This document shows positions 35,574 to 44,416 of a stretch of DNA of 64,000 nucleotides, in pieces. Origin of the DNA: Simonsiella muelleri ATCC 29453 (GTDB taxonomy: Bacteria > Pseudomonadota > Gammaproteobacteria > Burkholderiales > Neisseriaceae); the NCBI RefSeq assembly GCF_002951835.1, contig NZ_CP019448.1, positions 434,001 through 498,000 of the forward strand, written 5' to 3'. The notes below the pieces were generated by a model. It was not told the DNA's origin and did not search any database. It worked only from the letters and a program-made list of their open reading frames with translations. The first letter of the stretch is position 1. Each line of letters starts with the position of its first letter. The position numbers and the translations under genes were made by a program.

Positions 35574-36024
35574 TTTAGACAAGCAGCAGCCTGAAACACC
35601 CGAAAACCCTAATTCAGGCAGCCTGAAAGATTATCAAACCACTGGTTTTAAATCCAAAAAACGTCGTGTACTGATTATTTGGTTACGCGTGATTGCGTTG
35701 ATGTTTGCGGCGTTTTTCTTTTTGAGTAAATGCGCTATGAGCAAATCGGACGCGAAAATAGCGATTATGGAAAGTTGCATCAAAAACGTCCCTTTTTCGC
35801 CACAATGGCAAAATGCGTTAAAAGTACGCAATTTGGTGGACGGTGGCGAACATATGGCAGCAGATTATTGCGTGTGTATGTGGAATGACCCATTGCAAAA
35901 ACTGGGTGTGAAGCAAATTCAATCGTTTGCTAAAATTTCGCAAGAAGAGCAATTGAATTTACTCGGTGGCAAAGACGCATTTATTCAACGTGATAAAATG
36001 TGTATGGATAAATTAGTGAAATAA
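35566..36024 (+). CDS. Hypothetical membrane-anchored protein
   Basis: A 152-residue protein. A polar N-terminus (including NSGSLKD from an uptake sequence) precedes one membrane helix (about 37-54, IIWLRVIALMFAAFFFLSK). The periplasmic part has five cysteines (CIKNV, YCVCMW, MCMD) that could form disulfides. It is translationally coupled to hom by an 8-bp overlap. The next gene has a similar layout. No family is recognised. Confidence 0.6.
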   Translation: MVDLDKQQPETPENPNSGSLKDYQTTGFKSKKRRVLIIWLRVIALMFAAFFFLSKCAMSKSDAKIAIMESCIKNVPFSPQWQNALKVRNLVDGGEHMAADYCVCMWNDPLQKLGVKQIQSFAKISQEEQLNLLGGKDAFIQRDKMCMDKLVK

Positions 36025-36127
36025 ATTAAAATAAATGCCAATGATTTTGCAAAATCAGAATGTTGGCATTTTTTCAATTGTTCTTAGGCAGCTTATTTTT
36101 TCAGGCAGCCTGAAAAAGGAATCACAC

Positions 36128-37024
36128 ATGAAATTAAATAAAATAGACATCAAAATGATTGTGGAAAAACTCAAAATTATTCCCAATATGTTGATAAAAA
36201 TAATAAAATTAGCACACGCTCGTTTTAAAGCCCTACCTGTTGAACGCCAACGCGGTATCATCAAAGGTGGTATTTTGTTTGTGTCGGGAATGTTGGTGGG
36301 GATTTTAATCACGTTGGGCATCGTCAAAAGTAGTGGTGGCAACAGCACCAACGATGCCGCGTCCGCCGAAGCCAGCGCGTCCGCCACTACCAATTCAAAT
36401 GCAATCGATTGGAGTGATTTGGTCAGCACGATGTGTGCGCCTCATTCATCGCTGAATTTATTGGCGATGAAAATGGATTTTCCGTTTGCCAAATGTATGC
36501 GCGACAATGGGCAAATTGACAGTGCGTGTGTGCAGCAAGATGCGATGCGGTTTGCGCCGAGTTTGCCTCATCCGTATCAACAAAGTTTAGGTCGCGTGTC
36601 GGTGCAAGTTAGTGCCGCCGAAGACGGTTCGCAAATTGTGCATTATGTGATGCCATTGCAGAATGCGGCGTTCCAGCAATTACCGCTTTCGGCTTTGGCG
36701 GTTAATATCGCCACCAAATCCACTGCCACCACGCCAATTGGTTGGCAAACGCCCAGTCTGGCGATTCAGGGTGATTACAGCACCATTAAATCGGTGTTGG
36801 CGAATGCTGCGCCTGCGCCACAAACGCTGTATTATGCGAATATTCCTGCCACCAGTGATGCACTGCCTGGCCCATTTGAAACGTTGGAAGAAGCCCGAAT
36901 CGCTACCAAAAAAGCAGGTGGTAAAGTTAATGACATCAAAAAACAAACCATTTCATTGCAGGCCAATTTCCAAGATGGTTTGAATGAAGTTGTTTTGAGT
37001 TGTGTAGCAAATTCTAGCAAATAA
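36128..37024 (+). CDS. Hypothetical inner-membrane protein with periplasmic domain
   Basis: A 298-residue protein starting MKLNKIDIKM after AAAAAGGAATC. One membrane helix (about 47-68, IIKGGILFVSGMLVGILITLGIV) is followed by a Ser/Ala-rich linker and a ~200-residue periplasmic domain with cysteine pairs (STMCAPH, AKCMRDN, SACVQQD, LSCVAN). It may be a paralogue or partner of the preceding gene, sharing helix-then-Cys layout. The function is unknown. An inverted uptake-sequence pair follows. Confidence 0.65.
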   Translation: MKLNKIDIKMIVEKLKIIPNMLIKIIKLAHARFKALPVERQRGIIKGGILFVSGMLVGILITLGIVKSSGGNSTNDAASAEASASATTNSNAIDWSDLVSTMCAPHSSLNLLAMKMDFPFAKCMRDNGQIDSACVQQDAMRFAPSLPHPYQQSLGRVSVQVSAAEDGSQIVHYVMPLQNAAFQQLPLSALAVNIATKSTATTPIGWQTPSLAIQGDYSTIKSVLANAAPAPQTLYYANIPATSDALPGPFETLEEARIATKKAGGKVNDIKKQTISLQANFQDGLNEVVLSCVANSSK

Positions 37025-37043
37025 TCAATAAATTATAAGTATT

Positions 37044-37093
37044 TTCAGGCTGCCTTTTGAATTTAACATGAATAAAAGGCAGCCTGAAAAATA
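37044..37093 (+). terminator. Inverted uptake-sequence terminator
   Basis: TTTTCAGGCTGCCTTTT (from 37044) pairs with AAAAGGCAGCCTGAAAA (to 37091), giving a stem of about 17 bp with a 15-base loop. It lies just past the stop of the 36128 gene. Confidence 0.7.
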
Positions 37094-37110
37094 AAAGTAA
37101 GAAAAACATC

Positions 37111-37473
37111 ATGGATTTTGTAGAACAAGATTTGAGTCAAGTTTTAACGGTGCAATCGTATCGTGAATCGGTATTTGAAATTGATGGAAAATCATATAAT
37201 TATCCAATTATTTTGGGTAAGCAAATTTTTAGGCTGCCTGAAAAACAAGTCGCTGATTTGACCCTAGAAAGTTTTCAGGCTGCCTTGAATGCAGGCGCAA
37301 CGCTGATTATCATTGGAACAGGTACGCAGCATCAATTTCTGCCTTTTATTGTGCAGGCACAATTGTCGCAACATGGCGTGGGTGTAGAATGTATGAACAC
37401 GGCGGCGGCGTGTCGCACGTTGGCGATGGTACAAAGTGAGGGGCGCAATGTGTGGGCATGGTTATTTAATTAA
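37111..37473 (+). CDS. Mth938-like (DUF498) domain protein
   Basis: A 120-residue protein of the Mth938/NDUFAF3-like fold. Typical features are YNYPIILG near the N-terminus, the central LIIIGTGTQHQFLPF and the later GVGVECMNTAAACRTLAMVQSEGRNVWAWLF. The bacterial function is unknown; the mitochondrial relative helps complex I assembly. Uptake sequences inside encode FRLPEKQ and part of FQAAL. It lies 17 bp before gph. Confidence 0.85.
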   Translation: MDFVEQDLSQVLTVQSYRESVFEIDGKSYNYPIILGKQIFRLPEKQVADLTLESFQAALNAGATLIIIGTGTQHQFLPFIVQAQLSQHGVGVECMNTAAACRTLAMVQSEGRNVWAWLFN

Positions 37474-37490
37474 TTGATTGGTAAATAAAA

Positions 37491-38186
37491 ATGTTAAAAA
37501 ATATTCAAGCGGTGGCGTTTGATTTGGACGGCACATTGGTGGATTCGATTCCTGATTTGGCGGCATCGGCAAACGCGATGCGCGTGGAGCTGGGATTGGC
37601 TGAACTGCCACGCGAAACCGTGCAAAGTTATGTGGGCGATGGTATCAATGCGTTGGTGCATCGTGCGTTGAGTGGCGATTATCATGGTAAGGTAAATGCG
37701 AATTTGTTGGAACGTGGTTTCCCTGTTTTCATGCGCCACTACGCGCATCATATTGCCAATGCCACGCGTCCGTATCCCGAAACCGAAGCGGGTTTGGGTT
37801 TACTCAAAACGTTGCATTTGCCTTTGGCGGTGGTAACGAATAAAAGCGAAATGTTGGCAGTTAAATTATTGAAAGAATTAAATTTATTGGATTATTTCAG
37901 TATTGTTGTGGGTGGCGACACGCTGCCTGAACGCAAACCGTCTCCAGAGCCATTGTGGTATGTGGCGGAAATTTTGGGCGTTGCGCCTGAAAATATGTTG
38001 ATGGTGGGCGATTCGCATAACGATCTTTTGGCTGCTAAAGCAGCAGGTTGTTTGAGTGTTGGTGTAACATTTGGATACGGTAACATGGCGCAATTGGCGT
38101 GTGATGATGCGACTCGTCCCGATTTGATTGTGAATAAATTGCCTGAAATTTATGAAAATTTGCGTCCAAGCCAGCCGAAAGATTAA
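37491..38186 (+). CDS. gph: Phosphoglycolate phosphatase
   Basis: A 231-residue HAD hydrolase. Motif I is FDLDGTLVDS (near residue 10), motif II VTNKSE, motif III Lys in ERKPSPEP, motif IV MVGDSHNDLLAAKAAG. The four-helix cap between residues 20 and 90 is typical of Gph, which clears 2-phosphoglycolate from DNA repair. It may be co-transcribed with recX two bases downstream. Confidence 0.9.
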   Translation: MLKNIQAVAFDLDGTLVDSIPDLAASANAMRVELGLAELPRETVQSYVGDGINALVHRALSGDYHGKVNANLLERGFPVFMRHYAHHIANATRPYPETEAGLGLLKTLHLPLAVVTNKSEMLAVKLLKELNLLDYFSIVVGGDTLPERKPSPEPLWYVAEILGVAPENMLMVGDSHNDLLAAKAAGCLSVGVTFGYGNMAQLACDDATRPDLIVNKLPEIYENLRPSQPKD

Positions 38187-38188
38187 CC

Positions 38189-38656
38189 ATGCCCAAAGCC
38201 GAAAAATCATTAAAAAGCCGTGCGTTGGAATATTTATCGCGCCGTGAAATGAGTAAGTTGGAATTAAAACGTAAACTTGCGCCTTACGCCGAAGACGAAG
38301 CAGAAATTGATGCAGTACTGGCGGAATTTGCGGATTTGAATTGGCAATCAGATGAACGATTTACCGAGTCGTTTATGAACAGCAAATCGCGCAAACATGG
38401 GCGAATGCGGTTGCAACAAGCCTTGACGCAAAAAGGCGTGGATGCGGACATCATCGCCGAATATTTGCCTAATGCAGAAGAAGAATTGGCGCACGCTTGC
38501 GAAGTATTACGTAAAAAATTTAGGCAGCCTGCAAAAAATATCAATGAAAAACAAAGACAAACGCGTTTTTTATTGTATCGTGGTTTTGGTTACGACATCA
38601 TTCAGCAAGCCTTAAATTTAGCGTGGCAAGATGCGGATGATGTGTCCAGCGAATAA
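38189..38656 (+). CDS. recX: Regulatory protein RecX
   Basis: A 155-residue helical protein matching RecX, which modulates RecA. Visible blocks are ALEYLSRREMSKLELKRKLAPYAEDEAEIDAVLAEFADLNWQSDERFTESFMNSKSRKHGRMRLQQALTQKGV and the C-terminal RFLLYRGFGYDIIQQAL. The start lies two bases past the gph stop. An uptake sequence encodes FRQPAKN. Confidence 0.93.
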   Translation: MPKAEKSLKSRALEYLSRREMSKLELKRKLAPYAEDEAEIDAVLAEFADLNWQSDERFTESFMNSKSRKHGRMRLQQALTQKGVDADIIAEYLPNAEEELAHACEVLRKKFRQPAKNINEKQRQTRFLLYRGFGYDIIQQALNLAWQDADDVSSE

Positions 38657-38808
38657 ACAATTTTCAGGCAGCCTTTTAAAATGAGAGACAACTGATGATT
38701 TATTTATGAAGTGAGTTTTGCAGGAAAAATGATTCAATTTCAGGAAAATAACCATAAAATGAATTGTCAATTGTCTCTGATTTGTCTGAAAGTGTTTTGT
38801 TTCTTTGA

Positions 38809-39519
38809 TTACAATGAAATTGCTGCATCTAAAGCGATATAAATCATATCGTTAAATGTATTTTGGCGTTCTGCGGACGAGGTGTATTCTTTGCGGACAA
38901 TGTGATCGGAAACCGTGCAAATGGTTGCTGCCTTTGCGCCAAATTCTGCCGCCACACCATAAATGCCAGCCGCTTCCATTTCTACACCTAAAATGCCATA
39001 TTTTCTTAAGGTTTCAGTAAGTTGCGTGTCGGGGTGATAGAATAAATCTGATGAGAATAAATTGCCAACTTTGGCGTGAATACTGCGTTTTTGGGCAGCC
39101 TGAAACAAGGCTTGCGTGATGCCAAAATCGGCGATGGCAGCAAAATCGTGGTCGCGGAAACGCATACGATTCACTTTGCTGTCGGTACACGCGCCCATGC
39201 CAATCACAACATCGCGTACATACACATCGTCCAAAACCGCACCACACGAACCCACGCGAATCAAATTTTTTACGCTGTATTCGGTTATTAACTCTTTGGC
39301 GTAAATGGAGCAAGACGGAATGCCCATACCATGCCCCATCACAGAAAGGCGTTTGCCTTGATAAGTGCCTGTGTAACCAAACATATTACGAACAGCCGTA
39401 ACCTGTTGCGCGTTTTGCAAGAAATTTTCTGCAATGTATTGAGCGCGTAAAGGATCACCTGGCATCAAAACCGTTTCGGCAAACGCACCTGATGGCGCGG
39501 AAATGTGTGGAGTAGCCAT
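38809..39519 (-). CDS. deoD: Purine nucleoside phosphorylase (DeoD type)
   Basis: A 236-residue hexameric PNP. Family blocks: VLMPGDPLRAQYIAENFL (phosphate site), GHGMGIPSCSIYAKELI, LIRVGSCGAV, GVEMEAAGIYGVAAEFGAKAATICTVSDHI (the late Asp is the purine general acid). It phosphorolyses purine nucleosides for salvage. The promoter probably lies in or before the uppP gap; only 18 bp separate it from the uppP stop, so they may be co-transcribed. Confidence 0.95.
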   Translation of the reverse strand: MATPHISAPSGAFAETVLMPGDPLRAQYIAENFLQNAQQVTAVRNMFGYTGTYQGKRLSVMGHGMGIPSCSIYAKELITEYSVKNLIRVGSCGAVLDDVYVRDVVIGMGACTDSKVNRMRFRDHDFAAIADFGITQALFQAAQKRSIHAKVGNLFSSDLFYHPDTQLTETLRKYGILGVEMEAAGIYGVAAEFGAKAATICTVSDHIVRKEYTSSAERQNTFNDMIYIALDAAISL

Positions 39520-39537
39520 ATGATTTTCCTTAAAAAA

Positions 39538-40362
39538 TTATTCAGACCAATTAACCCAATTCATCACCCAAGTCAGTAAAATAATGCCACCAAAAATAAT
39601 CCGATAATAAGCAAATGGGACATAATTTTTACGCGAAACAAATCGCAATAATGCGCGAACCGTTACTAAACCAGCCACAAACGCCGCCACAAAACCCACA
39701 CCAATTAAGCCCGCATCTGCCATGGTAAATAAATCACGGTGTTTGATAATATCGTAAAAAGTCGCGGCAATCATCATCGGTACAGCCAAGAAAAATGAAA
39801 ATTCAGTTGCTACTTTGCGTTCCAAACCCCACAGCATACCGCCCATAATCGTGCTGCCTGAACGCGAAGTCCCTGGAATCAACGCCAAAACTTGTGCTAA
39901 ACCCACCATCAACGCATCACGCGGTCGCATACTTTCTACTGTTAAAACTTTGGCAGGGCGGCTTTGTGTGCGTTTTTCAATCCACAAAATCAAAAAACCG
40001 CCAATCACCAGCGCCATCGCCACACTCACAGGATTGAATAAATATGTTTTAATCATTTTGCTAAACAGCAAGCCCATTACCGCCGCAGGCACAAATGCAA
40101 TCGCCAAATTGACCACAAAACGATTCACTTCGCGGTCGCGTCCAAAATTCAAAATCACATTGGTAAAACGCGAGCGATATTCAAACACCACTGCCAATAC
40201 CGCGCCCAATTGAATCGCAATTTCAAATACTTTTCCCGTGCTGTGGAAATCCAATAAGCTGCCGAACACAATCAAATGCCCCGTGCTGGAAATGGGCAAA
40301 AACTCGGTTAAACCTTCAATAAAGCCTAAAATCAAAGCTTTAAGTACTAGTATCATATCCAT
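39538..40362 (-). CDS. uppP: Undecaprenyl-diphosphate phosphatase
   Basis: A 274-residue membrane protein of the BacA/UppP type that recycles undecaprenyl pyrophosphate for wall synthesis; it also gives bacitracin tolerance. Catalytic blocks GFIEGLTEFLPISSTGHL and ALIPGTSRSGSTIMGG are intact, with about eight helices. MDMILVLKAL at 40362 starts the conserved part; a longer frame to 40422 is not conserved sequence. Confidence 0.95.
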   Translation of the reverse strand: MDMILVLKALILGFIEGLTEFLPISSTGHLIVFGSLLDFHSTGKVFEIAIQLGAVLAVVFEYRSRFTNVILNFGRDREVNRFVVNLAIAFVPAAVMGLLFSKMIKTYLFNPVSVAMALVIGGFLILWIEKRTQSRPAKVLTVESMRPRDALMVGLAQVLALIPGTSRSGSTIMGGMLWGLERKVATEFSFFLAVPMMIAATFYDIIKHRDLFTMADAGLIGVGFVAAFVAGLVTVRALLRFVSRKNYVPFAYYRIIFGGIILLTWVMNWVNWSE

Positions 40363-40511
40363 AATTAATTTTTCAGTTTGCAAAAAAACAGCATTATAAA
40401 GAGAGACTCTAAAACCAATCAAGACAATGACGGATTCAGCATTTGACGAAATGAGATTAAATCAGAGAAAAATGAGTCGTGGCTTAATTTTTCATTTATT
40501 CAAAAAATGAA

Positions 40512-40543
40512 TTTCAGGCTGCCTGAAAAAAAGGCAGCCTAAA
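40512..40543 (-). terminator. Compact inverted uptake-sequence terminator after dsbA
   Basis: AGGCTGCCT (from 40516) and AGGCAGCCT (to 40540) pair across an A-rich loop, with T-runs on the minus strand. It lies about 15 bp past the dsbA-like stop codon. Confidence 0.6.
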
Positions 40544-40558
40544 AATACAGGTTCTTAA

Positions 40559-41257
40559 TTATTTGGCAGCTTGCACCGCAAATGAACCGCCTTTGCTTTT
40601 TGGGGTTTTGACTGCTGCTTTGGGGGCAGGATTTTTCATACCGCGTTCTTGACGAACTTTTTCAATTAATTCGTCCAAAGTGGTCATGCCAGCTTCAAAA
40701 CCATTAGGGAACAACAATTTATATTTACCACCCACAATCATGGTTGGGGTACTTTCCACGCCAAAATCTGAAGTACGTTGTGCCATTTGTTGTGCTTGGG
40801 TTTGGTTGCTAAATGAGTTGTATGCTGCTAAAACTTTTTTGCCATCAAAAACAGTTTGTTCTGATAACCATTTAGTGGTGGTAGCGGGGTCATTCAAATC
40901 AATTTGTTGGTCAAAAACAGCAGAGAAAATCGCGGGATTAGCTTGTTGTTTTGTACCAGACTGATTCACAGCAGCCGCCAAACGTGCAAAACCCAAGTGT
41001 GCATCATGATCCCAAACCACATGATCGGTATGGAAATAGGTATCGCTTGGAAATGTTTTGACTTTTTTCAATAAAATGGGGTCTAAATTTTTACAATGAA
41101 TACAAAAATACCCAAAAAATTCTAAAACTTCAATTTTGTCTTTTTCTATTTGCGGCATGGGTTTTTTTAAAATTTCATAGTCTTTGCCTTCGGTTAATGC
41201 GAAAGCTGGACTGCTCAAAGTCACGCCCAATAAAGTTGCCAATAACAATTTTTTCAT
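40559..41257 (-). CDS. dsbA: Thiol:disulfide interchange protein DsbA
   Basis: A 232-residue periplasmic oxidase. Signal peptide MKKLLLATLLGVTLSSPAFA is cleaved at AFA-LT. The thioredoxin fold carries active site FGYFCIHC, with IH in place of the E. coli PH dipeptide, and the cis-Pro loop ESTPTMIVGG. A basic low-complexity tail (NPAPKAAVKTPKSKGG) is unusual for the E. coli form but common in relatives. It lies 64 bp downstream of the SPOR protein on the same strand. Confidence 0.92.
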   Translation of the reverse strand: MKKLLLATLLGVTLSSPAFALTEGKDYEILKKPMPQIEKDKIEVLEFFGYFCIHCKNLDPILLKKVKTFPSDTYFHTDHVVWDHDAHLGFARLAAAVNQSGTKQQANPAIFSAVFDQQIDLNDPATTTKWLSEQTVFDGKKVLAAYNSFSNQTQAQQMAQRTSDFGVESTPTMIVGGKYKLLFPNGFEAGMTTLDELIEKVRQERGMKNPAPKAAVKTPKSKGGSFAVQAAK

Positions 41258-41321
41258 ATTGATTTTCCTAAAAAAATGGATTTTGGACATTTCATTGATA
41301 TTTGAAATGTCCACGTGTTGA

Positions 41322-42461
41322 TTAATCAGCGCTGCGCTCTAAAGTAGAAACACCGTTGCGTTGTAACACACTACGCGTATTGCTGGCTTGAGAATTGTCC
41401 ATGCGATTGGTTTGTACACGATAAGTTGTTTGACCGTTCACACTGGCTTCCACGACTTTGGCTTGTACACCCAATAATGCCAAGCGTGCGCGTTGGCTTT
41501 CAGCAGCACTACGCGAACCAAATGCACCTGCCTGAATCACGACTGCACCACGTTTTTTGTTGGCAGAAGAATCGGTAGATTTTGGCGTATTTTTCGTGCT
41601 GGCTTGTTTACGTGCCAATTCACGCGCTTTTTCAATATTGCCACTGTCCAAAATTTGTTGCGCGGTGGGTTTTACATCGGCATCTTTTTTCGGCGGTTGT
41701 GTGGTTGTGGGTTTTTTAACAGGCTCTTTGGGTGGTGTTGTTGGCTGTGTGGTTTGGGTTGGTTCTTTGGTTACGGCTGGTTTACTGGGTTGTTTAGTTG
41801 GTTCAGTCGGTGTGGTTGTGGTTTTCGGTGGACGCACGGCATTCACTGGTGGTTTTTCAATCACGGGTGGTTTAGGCGTGATTTTTTTAGGCTTATCTAC
41901 TTCGGGGATATTCAAATCTTCATTTTTCAAGTTGCCTAAATTATTGTTACGCGATGGTGTGGTATGATTCGCGTTACTGCCTGATTGATTACCATGAGAT
42001 GGCTTCACGCGAATAGGTGGCGTGTTGTCAATTGGTGGAATTTCGTTAATGGGTTTATCTGTGATGGGATTATCGTTGGGTTGTAATGGTTCGGTGTTGT
42101 TACCATTATCATCAACAGGCGCGGTATTATCTGTATTCACAGATGGTTGCGTATTGATATTGGTATTTTCAGGCTGCGATGCTGCTTTACCATTATCGTC
42201 AATAGGTTCCACGGTTTGTATCGCGGTATCGCTGGCAGTGTCAATCTGTGGATTGCTGGCAGGTTGACTGGGCGTGATGGTTGGCGTATCAACTACATTA
42301 TTGGGTGTGGTGGGCTGTTTAAAATCACGCTTACTGTTGCTGTTGAGCATCAGCAAAACCGCGATAATAATCATGGTGGCAAGCACCAAACCAGCTAAAA
42401 AGCCGACCAAGCCTTTGCCAAGCTGAAATCTTGCATAGGCGTGCGTGTGTTTACGAGACAT
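41322..42461 (-). CDS. SPOR-domain cell-division protein (FtsN-like)
   Basis: A 379-residue inner-membrane protein. A short basic cytoplasmic start (MSRKHTHAYARFQLGK) precedes one helix (about 18-40). A long Pro/Thr/Asn-rich periplasmic linker (about 45-290) follows. The C-terminal SPOR domain (VVIQAGAFGSRSAAESQRARLALLGVQAKVVEA...YRVQTNRM) binds denuded glycan at the septum. Topology and domain order are those of FtsN. The linker is of low complexity and will vary between strains. Confidence 0.85.
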   Translation of the reverse strand: MSRKHTHAYARFQLGKGLVGFLAGLVLATMIIIAVLLMLNSNSKRDFKQPTTPNNVVDTPTITPSQPASNPQIDTASDTAIQTVEPIDDNGKAASQPENTNINTQPSVNTDNTAPVDDNGNNTEPLQPNDNPITDKPINEIPPIDNTPPIRVKPSHGNQSGSNANHTTPSRNNNLGNLKNEDLNIPEVDKPKKITPKPPVIEKPPVNAVRPPKTTTTPTEPTKQPSKPAVTKEPTQTTQPTTPPKEPVKKPTTTQPPKKDADVKPTAQQILDSGNIEKARELARKQASTKNTPKSTDSSANKKRGAVVIQAGAFGSRSAAESQRARLALLGVQAKVVEASVNGQTTYRVQTNRMDNSQASNTRSVLQRNGVSTLERSAD

Positions 42462-42759
42462 ATTTTACCTTTAAAATGAAAATGATGGATAATCAGGGCA
42501 ATGCTTGGCGACAAGGCGCAAAATATTTCAGGCTGCCTGAAATGCAATATTCTGATATTGTAACAAAATCTTTTCAGGGATTAAACCAGCTTATATACAG
42601 ATTTTTGGGGTGAGTGCATGACACAAAAAAACAATAAAATGACTGGTCAAATCATATAATGAAATCAATCCCTAATATTTGTATTTGATTTAATTTATAT
42701 TTAATATAATTTAACTAACCATTGAATTCAATTTTTTTTATTTTGAAATTTGAAAAATT
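42462..42759. other. Divergent spacer between the ftsN-like gene and comM
   Basis: About 300 bp, A/T rich, holding one uptake sequence (42529-42543). A TATAAT at 42705-42710 is a possible comM -10, with a poorly spaced -35 (TTGATT). Nothing else is clear. Confidence 0.4.
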
Positions 42760-44253
42760 ATGACATTTTCTGTAATTAATAGCCGCGCTTTAAGTGGTAT
42801 GGATGCACCACTTGTGGAAGTTGAGACACACTTGGCCAATGGATTGCCGCAATTTAACATCGTAGGTTTGCCCGATACCGAAGTGAAAGAAAGCCGCGAC
42901 CGTGTTCGTGCCGCAATTATTCAAAGTGGGTTTGAATTTCCCACGCAAAAAATCACCGTGAATCTTGCGCCTGCTGATTTACCAAAAGAGTCAGGGCGTT
43001 TTGATTTGCCGATTGCGATTGGGATTTTGGTGGCATCAGGGCAAATTTTGGCAAATAATCTTGAACAATATGAATTTGCTGGCGAATTGGCTTTGTCAGG
43101 TAAATTGCGTCCCATTCGTGGTGCATTTGCGATGGCTTGGCAAGGACAACAAGCAGGTCATGCGTTTGTTTTGCCAAATGAAAATGCCCAACAAGTGGCG
43201 ATTATGTCGCACATTGAAGCGTATGGTGCAGACAGTTTGGCGGCGATTGTTTCGCATTTAAATGGTATGGAAAATTTGCCACGTGCTACGCCTGTGGTTT
43301 TCAGGCAGCCTGAAAATATGCAATCGCCTGATTTAAAAGATGTTAAAGGGCAACATACAGCACGTTTGGCTTTGGAGATTGCGGCGGCTGGCGGGCACAG
43401 TTTGTTGATGATTGGGCCGCCAGGGACGGGTAAATCCATGTTGGCGCAACGGTTACCGAGCATTTTGCCGCCATTGAGCGCAGATGAACAAATTGAAGTG
43501 TGGGCGTTGCGTTCGTTGCTACCGCAATATATGCAGGATTTCAGCACACAACGACCGTTTCGCCAGGTGCATAATTCCAGCAGTTCAGCGGCGTTGGTGG
43601 GCGGTGGTTCTGACCCACGTCCAGGGGAAATTTCGTTGGCAAATCATGGTGTTTTGTTTTTAGATGAATTGCCTGAATTTGACCGAAAAGTATTGGAGAT
43701 GTTACGCGATCCGTTGGAAAGTGGCGTGATTCATATTTCACGTGTGGCACGCCAAGTAACATATCCTGCTAAATTTCAATTGGTTGCAGCGATGAATCCG
43801 TGTCCGTGCGGTTATTTTGGACACGCGACCAAACCATGTCGGTGTACGCCTGATAGTGTGAAACGGTATCGCGATAAAATTTCGGGTCCTTTGTTGGATC
43901 GAATTGATTTAACAATAGAAGTACCTGCGCTTTCTACGTCTGATTTGACGCAAACGCAAGCGGGTGAAAGCAGTGCAGACGTGTTGCAACGTGTGTTGGC
44001 GGCACGTGAATATCAGCAAAAAAGACAGAATAAAATCAATGCCAAACTCACTTCTCATGAATTGGACACGTTGGCGAATATTTCGGACGATGCGAAACAA
44101 TCTTTGGCGCAAATGTTGGATAAATTATCTTTATCTGCAAGAAGTTACCACAGAATTTTGCGTGTAGCACGAACATTGGCAGATTTATCGGGCGATGAAA
44201 CGGTGGAACGCGCCCATGTTTTACGTGCTGTCAGTTTCAGGCGTGCTTTGTAA
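42760..44253 (+). CDS. comM: ComM/YifB-family Mg-chelatase-like AAA+ ATPase
   Basis: A 497-residue hexameric helicase that promotes branch migration during natural transformation. The N-terminal domain contains ALSGMDAPLVEVETHLANGLPQFNIVGLPDTEVKESRDRVRAAI. Walker A is MIGPPGTGKSMLAQRLPSILPPL and Walker B FLDELPEF. A cysteine cluster NPCPCGYFGHATKPCRC precedes the sensor region. Presence fits a naturally competent organism with many uptake sequences; one inside this gene (about 43299) encodes FRQPENM. Confidence 0.95.
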   Translation: MTFSVINSRALSGMDAPLVEVETHLANGLPQFNIVGLPDTEVKESRDRVRAAIIQSGFEFPTQKITVNLAPADLPKESGRFDLPIAIGILVASGQILANNLEQYEFAGELALSGKLRPIRGAFAMAWQGQQAGHAFVLPNENAQQVAIMSHIEAYGADSLAAIVSHLNGMENLPRATPVVFRQPENMQSPDLKDVKGQHTARLALEIAAAGGHSLLMIGPPGTGKSMLAQRLPSILPPLSADEQIEVWALRSLLPQYMQDFSTQRPFRQVHNSSSSAALVGGGSDPRPGEISLANHGVLFLDELPEFDRKVLEMLRDPLESGVIHISRVARQVTYPAKFQLVAAMNPCPCGYFGHATKPCRCTPDSVKRYRDKISGPLLDRIDLTIEVPALSTSDLTQTQAGESSADVLQRVLAAREYQQKRQNKINAKLTSHELDTLANISDDAKQSLAQMLDKLSLSARSYHRILRVARTLADLSGDETVERAHVLRAVSFRRAL

Positions 44254-44267
44254 AATTGTAATTGTTT

Positions 44268-44306
44268 AGAACCTGTGTTCGTAAGATTGGTAACTTGATT
44301 TTATTG
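44268..44306 (+). repeat. Dispersed 39-bp repeat, family B, copy 2
   Basis: AGAACCTGTGTTCGTAAGA through GATTTTATTG, just after comM. It shares most bases with the copies at 27922-27960 and 49233-49271. Its first bases match the end of the family-A repeats (AGAACCTGT). Confidence 0.65.
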
Positions 44307-44327
44307 TCAATAATATGTTCAAAAATA

Positions 44328-44404
44328 TTTCAGGCTGCCTTGCAGTACGCGACAAAAATAGGTAGATTCGGAAGAATTGTTGTGTGCTGCAAGGCAGCCT
44401 GAAA
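44328..44404 (+). terminator. Long inverted repeat containing two uptake sequences
   Basis: TTTCAGGCTGCCTTGCAG (44328-44345) is an exact complement of CTGCAAGGCAGCCTGAAA (44387-44404); the stem can extend by about five more pairs with wobble. It lies between comM and the thioredoxin-like gene and probably terminates comM. Confidence 0.65.
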
Positions 44405-44416
44405 AAAGGTAGTAAG

